Shown: positions 46,458 to 54,433 of the stretch, in pieces | How the letters are laid out: the number at the start of each line of letters is the position of its first letter | Position numbering within the stretch: position 1 is the first letter of the stretch | Assembly: GCF_933509905.1 (NCBI RefSeq) | Contig: NZ_OW150024.1 | Coordinates: 1,476,001 to 1,540,000, forward strand | Length of the DNA stretch: 64,000 nucleotides | DNA from: Trichlorobacter ammonificans | Lineage (GTDB): Bacteria; Desulfobacterota; Desulfuromonadia; Geobacterales; Pseudopelobacteraceae | Reading direction: 5' to 3' | Translations under genes and position numbers: made by a program | Notes under the pieces: model-generated | What the model was told of the DNA's origin: nothing | Database searches by the model: none | What the model saw: only the letters and a program-made list of their open reading frames with translations

Positions 46458-49400
46458 ATGCCGTGGTCATCTTCGGTTGCCGTGGTCGGCATCGGCGGCC
46501 TGTTTCCCGCTGCGCCGGACCTTGAACAGTTCTGGGAGCTGATCAGCCGGGCGCGCAGCGCAACCCGCGAGGTGCCGCCGGGCCGCTGGCAGGCTCCGGC
46601 CGAGACGGTGTACCACCCGGAGGTGGGCAGGCCGGATCATGTCTACTCCACCAGGGGCTGTTTTATCGACAAGCCCCCCCATCTGCCGGAGCTGGGGGAC
46701 CTGGACCCGCTGTTTCACCTGCTGGTGACCGCAGGCGGGCGGGCCTTCAACGACGCCCAGACCTCCGGCCTGGACCTGCGCCGGGTCGGGGTGATCATCG
46801 GTAACCTGGCCCTGCCCAGCGAGACCTCCTCGCAGCTTTCCCATGCCTGGCTGGGCCGCACCTTTGCAGAGCAGGTGACCGGCAGCAGCGAACCGGCACC
46901 GCCGATGTCTCCGCAGAACCGCTTTGTGGCCGGGCTTCCGGCCGGTATCCTGGCCCGCTCCCTGGGCCTGGGCGGGGTCACCACCACCCTGGATGCCGCC
47001 TGCGCCTCCTCTCTCTACGCCATCAAGCTGGCCATGGATGAACTGCTGGCCGGCCGGGCCGATGCCATGCTGACCGGCGGCGTTTCCCGTCCCGACCCCC
47101 TCTACACCCAGATGGGGTTTTCGCAACTGCGGGCCCTTTCCAAACGGGGCATCTGCTCCCCCTTCGACGCCAGCGGCGACGGCCTGGTGGTGGGTGAAGG
47201 GGCCGGTATCTTCCTGCTCAAGCGAACCGCCGACGCCATTGCCGCCGGTGACCGGATCTACGGCATCATCCGGGCCGTGGGGCTTTCCAACGATGTGGGA
47301 GGCAGCCTGCTGGCACCGTCGTCGGAAGGCCAGGTGCGGGCCATGGAAGCGGCTTACCGGCAGGCGGGATGGCAGCCGGAGGAGGTGGACCTGATCGAAT
47401 GCCACGCCACCGGCACCCCGGTGGGGGATGCGGTGGAGGTGGCCAGCCTGCGGGAGCTCTGGCACGGGAGGAGCCCTGTCGGTGAGCGCTGCGTCATCGG
47501 GTCGGTGAAGTCCAACATCGGCCACCTGCTCACCGCCGCCGGTGCCGCGGCCCTTACCAAGGTGCTGCTGGCCATGGCGCGGGAGACGCTGCCCCCCACC
47601 GCCGGTTTCAGCACTCCCCAGCCAGCCATGCAGCTTGAGGAAAGCCCCTTCCGGGTACTGACCGCGCCGGCTCCCTGGCGCCGCCGCAGTGACGCCACCC
47701 CCCGCCGGGCCGCGGTGAGCGCCTTCGGGTTCGGCGGCATCAACGCCCACCTGCTGGTGGAGGAGTGGATCGGCTCGGAGCACACGACATACCGCGCCCT
47801 GAGCGGGGTCGAAGTTCAGCAACCCGAGCCGATCGCCATTGTCGGCATGGATGCCGGTTTCGGTCCCTGGCAGGGTCTGCGGGCCGTGCAGGAGCGCCTC
47901 CTGGGGGGCGACGGACCGGCTCCCGTTCCTCCGCAAGGCTGGCGGGGAGCCCGGCAGAGCCGCTGGTTCCGGGAGGAGGGGCTGGACCGTACCCCGTTTG
48001 CCGGCTGGTTCATCGACCAGGTGGCGGTCAGTCCCGGCCGATTCCGCATTCCCCCCAAAGAGCTGGAGGAGATGCTGCCCCAGCAGGTGCTGATGCTGCA
48101 GACCGCTGCCAACGCCCTGCAGGATGCCGGGACCGGTGACAGGGACCCGATGAGAAGCGGCGTCTTTGTCGGCATCGCCCTTGATCTGCACAGCACCGAT
48201 TTCTGCCTGCGCTGGACCGTGCCGCAACAGGTGCGTAACTGGGCGCGGCAGATGGGTCGCGAACTGTCCGACGAAGAACTGGCTACCTGGACCGAAGAGC
48301 TGCGCACCGCCCTGGGACCGTCCCTGTCCGCCAACCGCACCATGGGAGCCTTAGGCAACATCGTGGCCAGCCGTATTGCCCGGGAATGCCGCTTCGGCGG
48401 CCCCGGCTTCACCCTGTCCGCCGAGGAGAACTCCGGTATCCGCGCCCTGGAAACCGCGGTTCGCCTTCTGCAAAGCCATGAACTGGACCAGGCCCTGGTG
48501 GGGGCGGTGGACCTGGCCGGCGATCTGCGGGCCGTGCTGGGCAGGCATGCCGTGCACCCCTACTCCGCCACTGGCACCTGCCGTCCCTTTGACCAGCGGG
48601 CCGATGGCCCGGTGGTCGGCGAAGGGGCCTGCGCCCTGGTGCTCAAACGTCTTTCCGATGCAAAGCGGGACGGCAACCGGATCTACGCCCTGATCCGCGG
48701 CATCGGCACTGCCCACGGCGACCTGCAGACCGCCTACGGGGTTGCCGTCGAACGGGCCTATGCCGAGGCCTCGGTTGACCCGGCCTCGGTGGGACTGCTG
48801 GTAACCGCTGCCGACGGCTCCCCGGAACAGGACCGGATCGAACTGCAGATGCTGCGGAAACAGGTAGCCGAAAGCACCCGGCGCCCTCCCCTGACCAGCA
48901 CGGCAGCCGGACTGGGACACAGCGGCGCGGCCAGCGGTCTGGCATCGGTACTGGCCGGCTCCCTGGCCCTCTACCAGCAGATTATCCCCGGCTGCCCCGC
49001 CACGGACCAGCCCTGGGACGAGGTGGCCCACGGCCCGCTCCTGCTGCCCGCCACGCCGCGCCACTGGCTGCGCAACCGCGAGGAGGGACCCCGGCGGGCC
49101 GGAGTATCGTCACGCAGCGTGGACGGCTCCTGCAGCCACCTGGTGCTGGAAGAGTACGACACGCAGGAGGAGCGGGATGACCGCCGCGCACCGCTGGCGC
49201 CACCGGCGGAACAGCTTTTCCCCCTGGCGGCCGATACCGTGGAGCGGTTGCAGGAGCAGGTGGCCCGGTTGCAGGAGCGCAGCCGCACCATCACCACAAC
49301 GGAACTGCCGCTGCTGTCCCGGGACTGCTGCCGTCGCTACAGCAGCGAACCGGCCCTGGGGCTGGCACTGGTGGCTGCCGACCGGGAACAGTTGTCGGCC

Positions 49401-52400
49401 CTGCTCGACCTGGCCCGAAAGACACTGGAACTGGGGACGGTCCCGGAAGAGACGACACCGGCCCTGCGGGAGAGGCTCTTCTTTACCACCGCGCCGCTGG
49501 CGTCGCAGGGTCAGGTTGCCTTTGTCTTCCCCGGCTCCGGCAACCATTACCCCGACATGGGACGGGAGCTGTTCTGCCGCTGGCCGGAAATCCTGCGCCG
49601 CCAGGACCACGAGAACCGCCGGCTGAAGGATCAGTTCCAGCCCGATCTGTTCTGGAACGGTCGCGATACCGCGGAGATCAGCGATAACCACCGGGCCGTG
49701 ATCTTCGGCCAGGTGGCCACCGGCTGCGGGGTCAGCGATCTGGTACGTGGCTTTGGCGTTACACCAGCCGCCATGATCGGCTACAGCCTGGGAGAATCGG
49801 CCGCCCTCTTTGCCAGCGGCACCTGGCGCGACCGGGACCTGATGTTTCAACGGATGCAGGACTCCACCCTTTTTACCCACGATCTGGCCGGTGAATGCCG
49901 GGCAGCCCGTAGGGTCTGGGGATTGCCGGAACAGCAGCAGGTCACCTGGCGCCTGGGAGTGGTGACCGCTCCGGCGGAGCAGGTGCGTCGGGCACTTTCT
50001 GATCTGGAGCGGGTCTACCTGCTGATCGTCAACAGTCCCGACGAATGCGTGGTGGGTGGCGATGCCGAGGCCGTGGCCCGGCTGGTGCAGCGGCTGGACT
50101 GCCACTTCTTCCCCCTGGCCGGGGTCACCACGGTGCACTGCGAGGTGGCCAGGGCAGTGGCCGGGCCCTACCACGACCTGCACCTCTTCGATACCACGGC
50201 GCCGGCAGGCGTGGCCTTTTACAGCGGCGCCGCAGGAGCACGGTTCCAGCCCACCCGCGAAAGCGCGGCAGCCGCCATCCTGGAGCAGGCCCTGCACGGC
50301 ATCGATTACCCGGCCACCATCGAGGCGGCCTGGAACGACGGCGTCCGGATCTTCCTGGAGATGGGGCCGGGCAATTCCTGCAGCCGGATGATCGGCCGCA
50401 TCCTGGAGGGGCGCCCCCACCTGGCCCGTTCCGCCTGTTTCGACGGCCAGGAACCGGTGCTGGTGCTGCTGCGCCTGCTGGCCTCCCAGGTGGCGCACCG
50501 GGTTCCCCTGGACCTGTCCCCGCTCTGTAGCCAGCCGGCGCCTGCCGACCGGTGCCAGGATGCTACCGGGCCACTGCTCAGACTGGCCACCGCTGCGGCC
50601 CCTTTCCAGCCGCCCCGCCCCCCTGCACCGAAGCCGGCGGCTGTTCCGTCAACGCCGGTGCCGGCGCCACCTCCCCCGGAGCCAGCCACGACAATGCCGC
50701 AACCATCGTCCACCGTCGTTACCGGCGACCCTTTGCTGGCGCAGTTCAGCCGCAGCCGCAGCGCCGAGCACGGGGCCCATGCCGCCTTCCTTGCCCTGAG
50801 CGACAGCATCAGCCGCGCCATGGCGGAAGCGATCTCCCTGCAGGCAACACTGCGGCAGGCCCTGGGCAGCAGCGAGTTGCTACCGGATGAAGCTCCTCCT
50901 CCCCTGCCCCGGCCGGTGGAGCCTCCTGCCCTGTTCAACCGGCAGATGTGCCTGGAGTTCGCCATCGGCTCCGTCGGAAAGATGCTGGGACCGCAGTTTG
51001 CCGAGGCAGACAGCTTCCCCACCCGGGTACGCTTGCCGGACGAGCCGCTGATGCTGGTGGACCGGATCACGGCCCTGGAGGGTGAACCCTGCTCCATGGC
51101 CAGCGGCCGGGTGGTGACCGAGCACGACATCCTGCCCGGCGCCTGGTACCTGGATGGCGGCCGTATCCCCACCTGCATCGCGGTGGAGGCGGGCCAGGCC
51201 GACCTGTTCCTGTCCGGCTACCTGGGGATCGACTTCATCACCAGGGGACTGGCGGTCTACCGCCTGCTGGACGCGGTGGTTACCTTCCACCGCGGCCTGC
51301 CCGGCCCCGGTGAGACCATCCGTTACGACATCCGGATCGAGCGGTTCTTCCGCCAGGGGGATACCTGGCTGCTCCGCTTCTTCTTCGAAGCCACCGTAAA
51401 CGGCGAACCGCTGCTCTCCATGCGGGACGGCTGCGCCGGTTTCTTCTCGGCAGCCGAGCTGGCGGCGGGCAAGGGGATCGTGCGGCCGGCCGTTGATCCC
51501 CGCCCCACCAGCGGTATCCGCAGGCCGGAGTGGCACGAGCTGCTCCCTCTGGCGGTTGAGCGTTACGACGCCGACCAGCTGGACTGCTTACGCAACGGTG
51601 ACCTGGCCGGTTGCTTCGGCCCCGCCTTCAGCGGCCTGGCGGTCCGACGACCGCTCACCATCCCCGGCGGCCGGATGCGGCTGGTGCACCGGGTAAACGA
51701 GGTCATGCCCGAGGGTGGCCGCTACGGCCTGGGCCGGATCACGGCCGAAGCGGACATCCACCCGGACGACTGGTTCATCACCTGCCACTTCGTGGACGAC
51801 CGGGTCATGCCGGGAACCCTCATGTACGAATGCTGCATGCATACCTTGCGGATTCTGCTCTTGCGTATGGGCTGGGTGGCCGAGGCTGATAGCGCCGTCT
51901 GGGAGCCGGTGCCCGGTGTGGCCAGCAAGCTCTGCTGCCGCGGTCAGGTGCTGGAAACGACAAAAACCGTTACCTACGAGGTGGCGATACGGGAGATCGG
52001 CTACGGTCCCGAGCCCTACGTGGTGGCCGATGCCCTGATGTACGCCGACGGAAAGCCGATCGTGGAGATCGGCAGCATGTCCTGTCGCCTCTCCGGCACC
52101 GACAAGCGCCAGCTGGAGGCACTCTGGCAGGGGCGCGGAGCTGCGCCGCTGTCCGTCGGCTCCAGCAAACCAGCCATCTACACCAAGGAACAGATTTTAG
52201 CCTACAGCAACGGCAACCCCTCAGAAGGGTTCGGCGAGCCGTACCGTATCTTCGATCGCGAGCGCAAAATCGCCCGGTTGCCCGGACCGCCGTTCCAGTT
52301 CATGGACCGGGTCACCGCCCTGCAGGGAGAGCCGTGGATCATGCAGGCCGGCGCCCTGGCCGAGGCCCAGTACGACCTGCCGGCCGATGCCTGGTTCTTC

Positions 52401-53252
52401 GCCGAGGAGCGGCAACCGCGCATGCCGTTCTGCGTGCTGCTGGAAGCGGCCCTGCAACCCTGCGGCTGGCTGGCGGCCTACGTCGGCTCGGCCCTCACCA
52501 GCCCGGTGGACCTTTCCTTCCGCAACCTGGGGGGACGGGCACGCCAGCACCGGGTCGTCACCCCTGCCAGCGGTACCCTCACCTGCACCGCCCGCCTGAC
52601 CAAGGCGGTGAGCAGCGGCGGCATGGTCATCCAGGAGTTCGACTTTTCCGTGGCCGACTGCCAGGGGATGCTCTACGAAGGGGAGACCATGTTCGGCTTC
52701 TTCTCGCAAGAGGCCCTGGCCAACCAGGTGGGTATCCGCGATGCCGATCCTTACCGGCCCACGGGTGCCGAATCGGCCAGGGGCCGCAGTCTTCCCTACC
52801 CCGACCATGGGCCGTTCCCCGGTGCCCTGCTGCGGATGATCGACCAGATCGAGCTCTACGTTGCCGATGGCGGCCCGGCCGGCCTTGGCTACCTGCGGGG
52901 CAGCAAGCAGGTGGATCCGGACGAGTGGTTCTTCAAGGCCCATTTCTACCAGGACCCGGTGACCCCCGGCTCCCTGGGGCTGGAGTCGTTCCTGCAACTG
53001 CTCAAGTTCGCGGCGGTTGAGCGCTGGGGCTGGCAGGAGGGAACGGCCCTTGCCTGCGTGGCCACGGGGCACGAACACCGCTGGCTCTACCGGGGACAGA
53101 TCGTGCCCGCGAACCGCACCGTCACGGTGGAGGCCTGGATCACCGCAGCCGATGACCGCGAACGCCGGCTGACCGCCAGCGGCTACCTGGCGGTGGATAA
53201 CAAACCGATCTACCAGATGATCGACTTTACGGTACGGATGGAAGAGAACTGA
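46458..53252 (+). CDS. pfaC: PfaC-like multidomain lipid synthase (KS-CLF-AT-DH-DH)
   Basis: This 2264-residue protein starts with an active ketosynthase (C182 in LDAACASSL, HATGTPVGD). A chain-length-factor-type second ketosynthase (about 450-880) follows, in which the active-site cysteine position reads SAEENSG, so it is not catalytic. An acyltransferase comes next, with S1110 in GYSLGES. At the C-terminus are two FabA-like dehydratase didomains: the catalytic histidines are H1777 (WFITCHF) and H2162 (WFFKAHF), each behind a non-catalytic hot-dog half. The usual PfaC is KS-CLF-DH-DH; the embedded AT may replace a separate PfaB. It starts three bases after pfaA and overlaps the next gene by one base. 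Confidence 0.92.
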   Translation: MPWSSSVAVVGIGGLFPAAPDLEQFWELISRARSATREVPPGRWQAPAETVYHPEVGRPDHVYSTRGCFIDKPPHLPELGDLDPLFHLLVTAGGRAFNDAQTSGLDLRRVGVIIGNLALPSETSSQLSHAWLGRTFAEQVTGSSEPAPPMSPQNRFVAGLPAGILARSLGLGGVTTTLDAACASSLYAIKLAMDELLAGRADAMLTGGVSRPDPLYTQMGFSQLRALSKRGICSPFDASGDGLVVGEGAGIFLLKRTADAIAAGDRIYGIIRAVGLSNDVGGSLLAPSSEGQVRAMEAAYRQAGWQPEEVDLIECHATGTPVGDAVEVASLRELWHGRSPVGERCVIGSVKSNIGHLLTAAGAAALTKVLLAMARETLPPTAGFSTPQPAMQLEESPFRVLTAPAPWRRRSDATPRRAAVSAFGFGGINAHLLVEEWIGSEHTTYRALSGVEVQQPEPIAIVGMDAGFGPWQGLRAVQERLLGGDGPAPVPPQGWRGARQSRWFREEGLDRTPFAGWFIDQVAVSPGRFRIPPKELEEMLPQQVLMLQTAANALQDAGTGDRDPMRSGVFVGIALDLHSTDFCLRWTVPQQVRNWARQMGRELSDEELATWTEELRTALGPSLSANRTMGALGNIVASRIARECRFGGPGFTLSAEENSGIRALETAVRLLQSHELDQALVGAVDLAGDLRAVLGRHAVHPYSATGTCRPFDQRADGPVVGEGACALVLKRLSDAKRDGNRIYALIRGIGTAHGDLQTAYGVAVERAYAEASVDPASVGLLVTAADGSPEQDRIELQMLRKQVAESTRRPPLTSTAAGLGHSGAASGLASVLAGSLALYQQIIPGCPATDQPWDEVAHGPLLLPATPRHWLRNREEGPRRAGVSSRSVDGSCSHLVLEEYDTQEERDDRRAPLAPPAEQLFPLAADTVERLQEQVARLQERSRTITTTELPLLSRDCCRRYSSEPALGLALVAADREQLSALLDLARKTLELGTVPEETTPALRERLFFTTAPLASQGQVAFVFPGSGNHYPDMGRELFCRWPEILRRQDHENRRLKDQFQPDLFWNGRDTAEISDNHRAVIFGQVATGCGVSDLVRGFGVTPAAMIGYSLGESAALFASGTWRDRDLMFQRMQDSTLFTHDLAGECRAARRVWGLPEQQQVTWRLGVVTAPAEQVRRALSDLERVYLLIVNSPDECVVGGDAEAVARLVQRLDCHFFPLAGVTTVHCEVARAVAGPYHDLHLFDTTAPAGVAFYSGAAGARFQPTRESAAAAILEQALHGIDYPATIEAAWNDGVRIFLEMGPGNSCSRMIGRILEGRPHLARSACFDGQEPVLVLLRLLASQVAHRVPLDLSPLCSQPAPADRCQDATGPLLRLATAAAPFQPPRPPAPKPAAVPSTPVPAPPPPEPATTMPQPSSTVVTGDPLLAQFSRSRSAEHGAHAAFLALSDSISRAMAEAISLQATLRQALGSSELLPDEAPPPLPRPVEPPALFNRQMCLEFAIGSVGKMLGPQFAEADSFPTRVRLPDEPLMLVDRITALEGEPCSMASGRVVTEHDILPGAWYLDGGRIPTCIAVEAGQADLFLSGYLGIDFITRGLAVYRLLDAVVTFHRGLPGPGETIRYDIRIERFFRQGDTWLLRFFFEATVNGEPLLSMRDGCAGFFSAAELAAGKGIVRPAVDPRPTSGIRRPEWHELLPLAVERYDADQLDCLRNGDLAGCFGPAFSGLAVRRPLTIPGGRMRLVHRVNEVMPEGGRYGLGRITAEADIHPDDWFITCHFVDDRVMPGTLMYECCMHTLRILLLRMGWVAEADSAVWEPVPGVASKLCCRGQVLETTKTVTYEVAIREIGYGPEPYVVADALMYADGKPIVEIGSMSCRLSGTDKRQLEALWQGRGAAPLSVGSSKPAIYTKEQILAYSNGNPSEGFGEPYRIFDRERKIARLPGPPFQFMDRVTALQGEPWIMQAGALAEAQYDLPADAWFFAEERQPRMPFCVLLEAALQPCGWLAAYVGSALTSPVDLSFRNLGGRARQHRVVTPASGTLTCTARLTKAVSSGGMVIQEFDFSVADCQGMLYEGETMFGFFSQEALANQVGIRDADPYRPTGAESARGRSLPYPDHGPFPGALLRMIDQIELYVADGGPAGLGYLRGSKQVDPDEWFFKAHFYQDPVTPGSLGLESFLQLLKFAAVERWGWQEGTALACVATGHEHRWLYRGQIVPANRTVTVEAWITAADDRERRLTASGYLAVDNKPIYQMIDFTVRMEEN

Positions 53253-54292
53253 TGCGCTACCGCAACGTATGTATCGAGGCCCTTGACTATGAACTGGCGC
53301 CGGTGGTGGTTGCCACCGCCGACCTTGAGGCACGGCTTGAGCCGCTTTACCGCGAACTGCGCATTGCGCCGGGACAGGTGCAGGCCATGACCGGCATCCG
53401 GGAGCGGCGCTGGTGGGAACCGGGCTACCCCCTCTCGCAAGGGGCCATCGCCGCAGGCCGCAAGGTGCTGGAAAGCACCGGTATCCGGCCCGCCGATATC
53501 GGCGCCCTGCTGTACACCGGCGTCTGCCGCGAGCAGTTCGAGCCGGCCACCGCCTGCCGGGTGGCTGACGGCCTGGGAATCAGCGGCGCCGTGGTGGTGC
53601 AGGACCTCTCCAACGCCTGCCTGGGGGTGTTGAGCGGCATGCTGGACATCGCCAACCGGATCGAGCTGGGCCAGATCCGCGCCGGCCTGGTGGTTTCCAG
53701 TGAGTCGGCCCGGGAAATCAACGAAGAGATGATCGCCCGCATGCTGGCGGAGCGGAACATGCAGCAGTTTGCCGGGGCCCTGGCCACCCTCACCGGCGGT
53801 TCCGGGGCCGTGGCAGTGCTGCTCTCCGACGGTTCCTTCGGCAACCGGGGGCACCGCCTGCTGGGGGGAATCACCATGGCCGAGCCGCGGCACCACGGCC
53901 TCTGCCTCTGGGGAGTACAGCCGGACGGCACGGGCGGCTATCGCCAGACCATGACCACCGACGGGGTCAATGTGATGAATCATGGGGTGGAGTTGGGACG
54001 CCGCACCTGGCAGGCGTTTCTGCCGGAAGTGGGCTGGCAGGCGGAGCAGGTGGACCGGGTGATCTGCCACCAGGTGGGTTCGGCCCATCAGAAGATGATC
54101 CTGGAAACCCTGGGTATTGCAGAGGAGAAGGATTTCACCACCTTTGAATACCTGGGCAACATGGGTACGGTCTCCCTGCCGCTCACCGCGGCACTTGCCG
54201 TGGAACGGGACATCCTGCTGGCCGGGGACAAGGTGGCTTTCCTGGGGATCGGCAGCGGGCTGAACTGCATGATGCTGGCGGTGGAATGGTAG
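53252..54292 (+). CDS. FabH/OleA-like condensing enzyme (KAS III type)
   Basis: This 346-residue thiolase-fold enzyme has the Cys-His-Asn triad of KAS III proteins: C123 (LSNACLGVLSGM), H273 (VICHQVG) and N303 (LGNMGTVSLPL). E97 lies 26 residues before C123. As I recall, OleA of Xanthomonas has a catalytic glutamate (E117) the same distance before its cysteine (C143). That suggests a head-to-head acyl condensation, but the distance to the histidine differs slightly. It is the last gene of the lipid operon (TGATG overlap with pfaC) and may release or extend the product. The oleB, oleC and oleD genes are not seen. A plain FabH-like role is the alternative. Confidence 0.9.
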   Translation: MRYRNVCIEALDYELAPVVVATADLEARLEPLYRELRIAPGQVQAMTGIRERRWWEPGYPLSQGAIAAGRKVLESTGIRPADIGALLYTGVCREQFEPATACRVADGLGISGAVVVQDLSNACLGVLSGMLDIANRIELGQIRAGLVVSSESAREINEEMIARMLAERNMQQFAGALATLTGGSGAVAVLLSDGSFGNRGHRLLGGITMAEPRHHGLCLWGVQPDGTGGYRQTMTTDGVNVMNHGVELGRRTWQAFLPEVGWQAEQVDRVICHQVGSAHQKMILETLGIAEEKDFTTFEYLGNMGTVSLPLTAALAVERDILLAGDKVAFLGIGSGLNCMMLAVEW

Positions 54293-54433
54293 AATACTTT
54301 TTTCTTGCTAAATAGCCGATCCTATGTTTCTGACAAGAGAAATCGGGCACGTGTTCACAAGGCGCGGGTGAGTGGGTGTAATGGCACATTGGCACGTTCC
54401 AGAGGGTCTGCCAGGTCTTTTCAGGATAGCCTT

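Noticed and set aside
43096-46470. Very long minus-strand open frame of 1124 codons opposite pfaA
   Set aside because: It is a shadow of the GC-rich pfaA reading frame; its composition is low-complexity (His, Gly, Gln rich) with no domain, while the plus strand has intact domains.
48409-48435. Frameshift or mutation of the second ketosynthase in pfaC
   Set aside because: The missing cysteine (SAEENSG) is normal for chain-length-factor domains, and the rest of the domain is intact.
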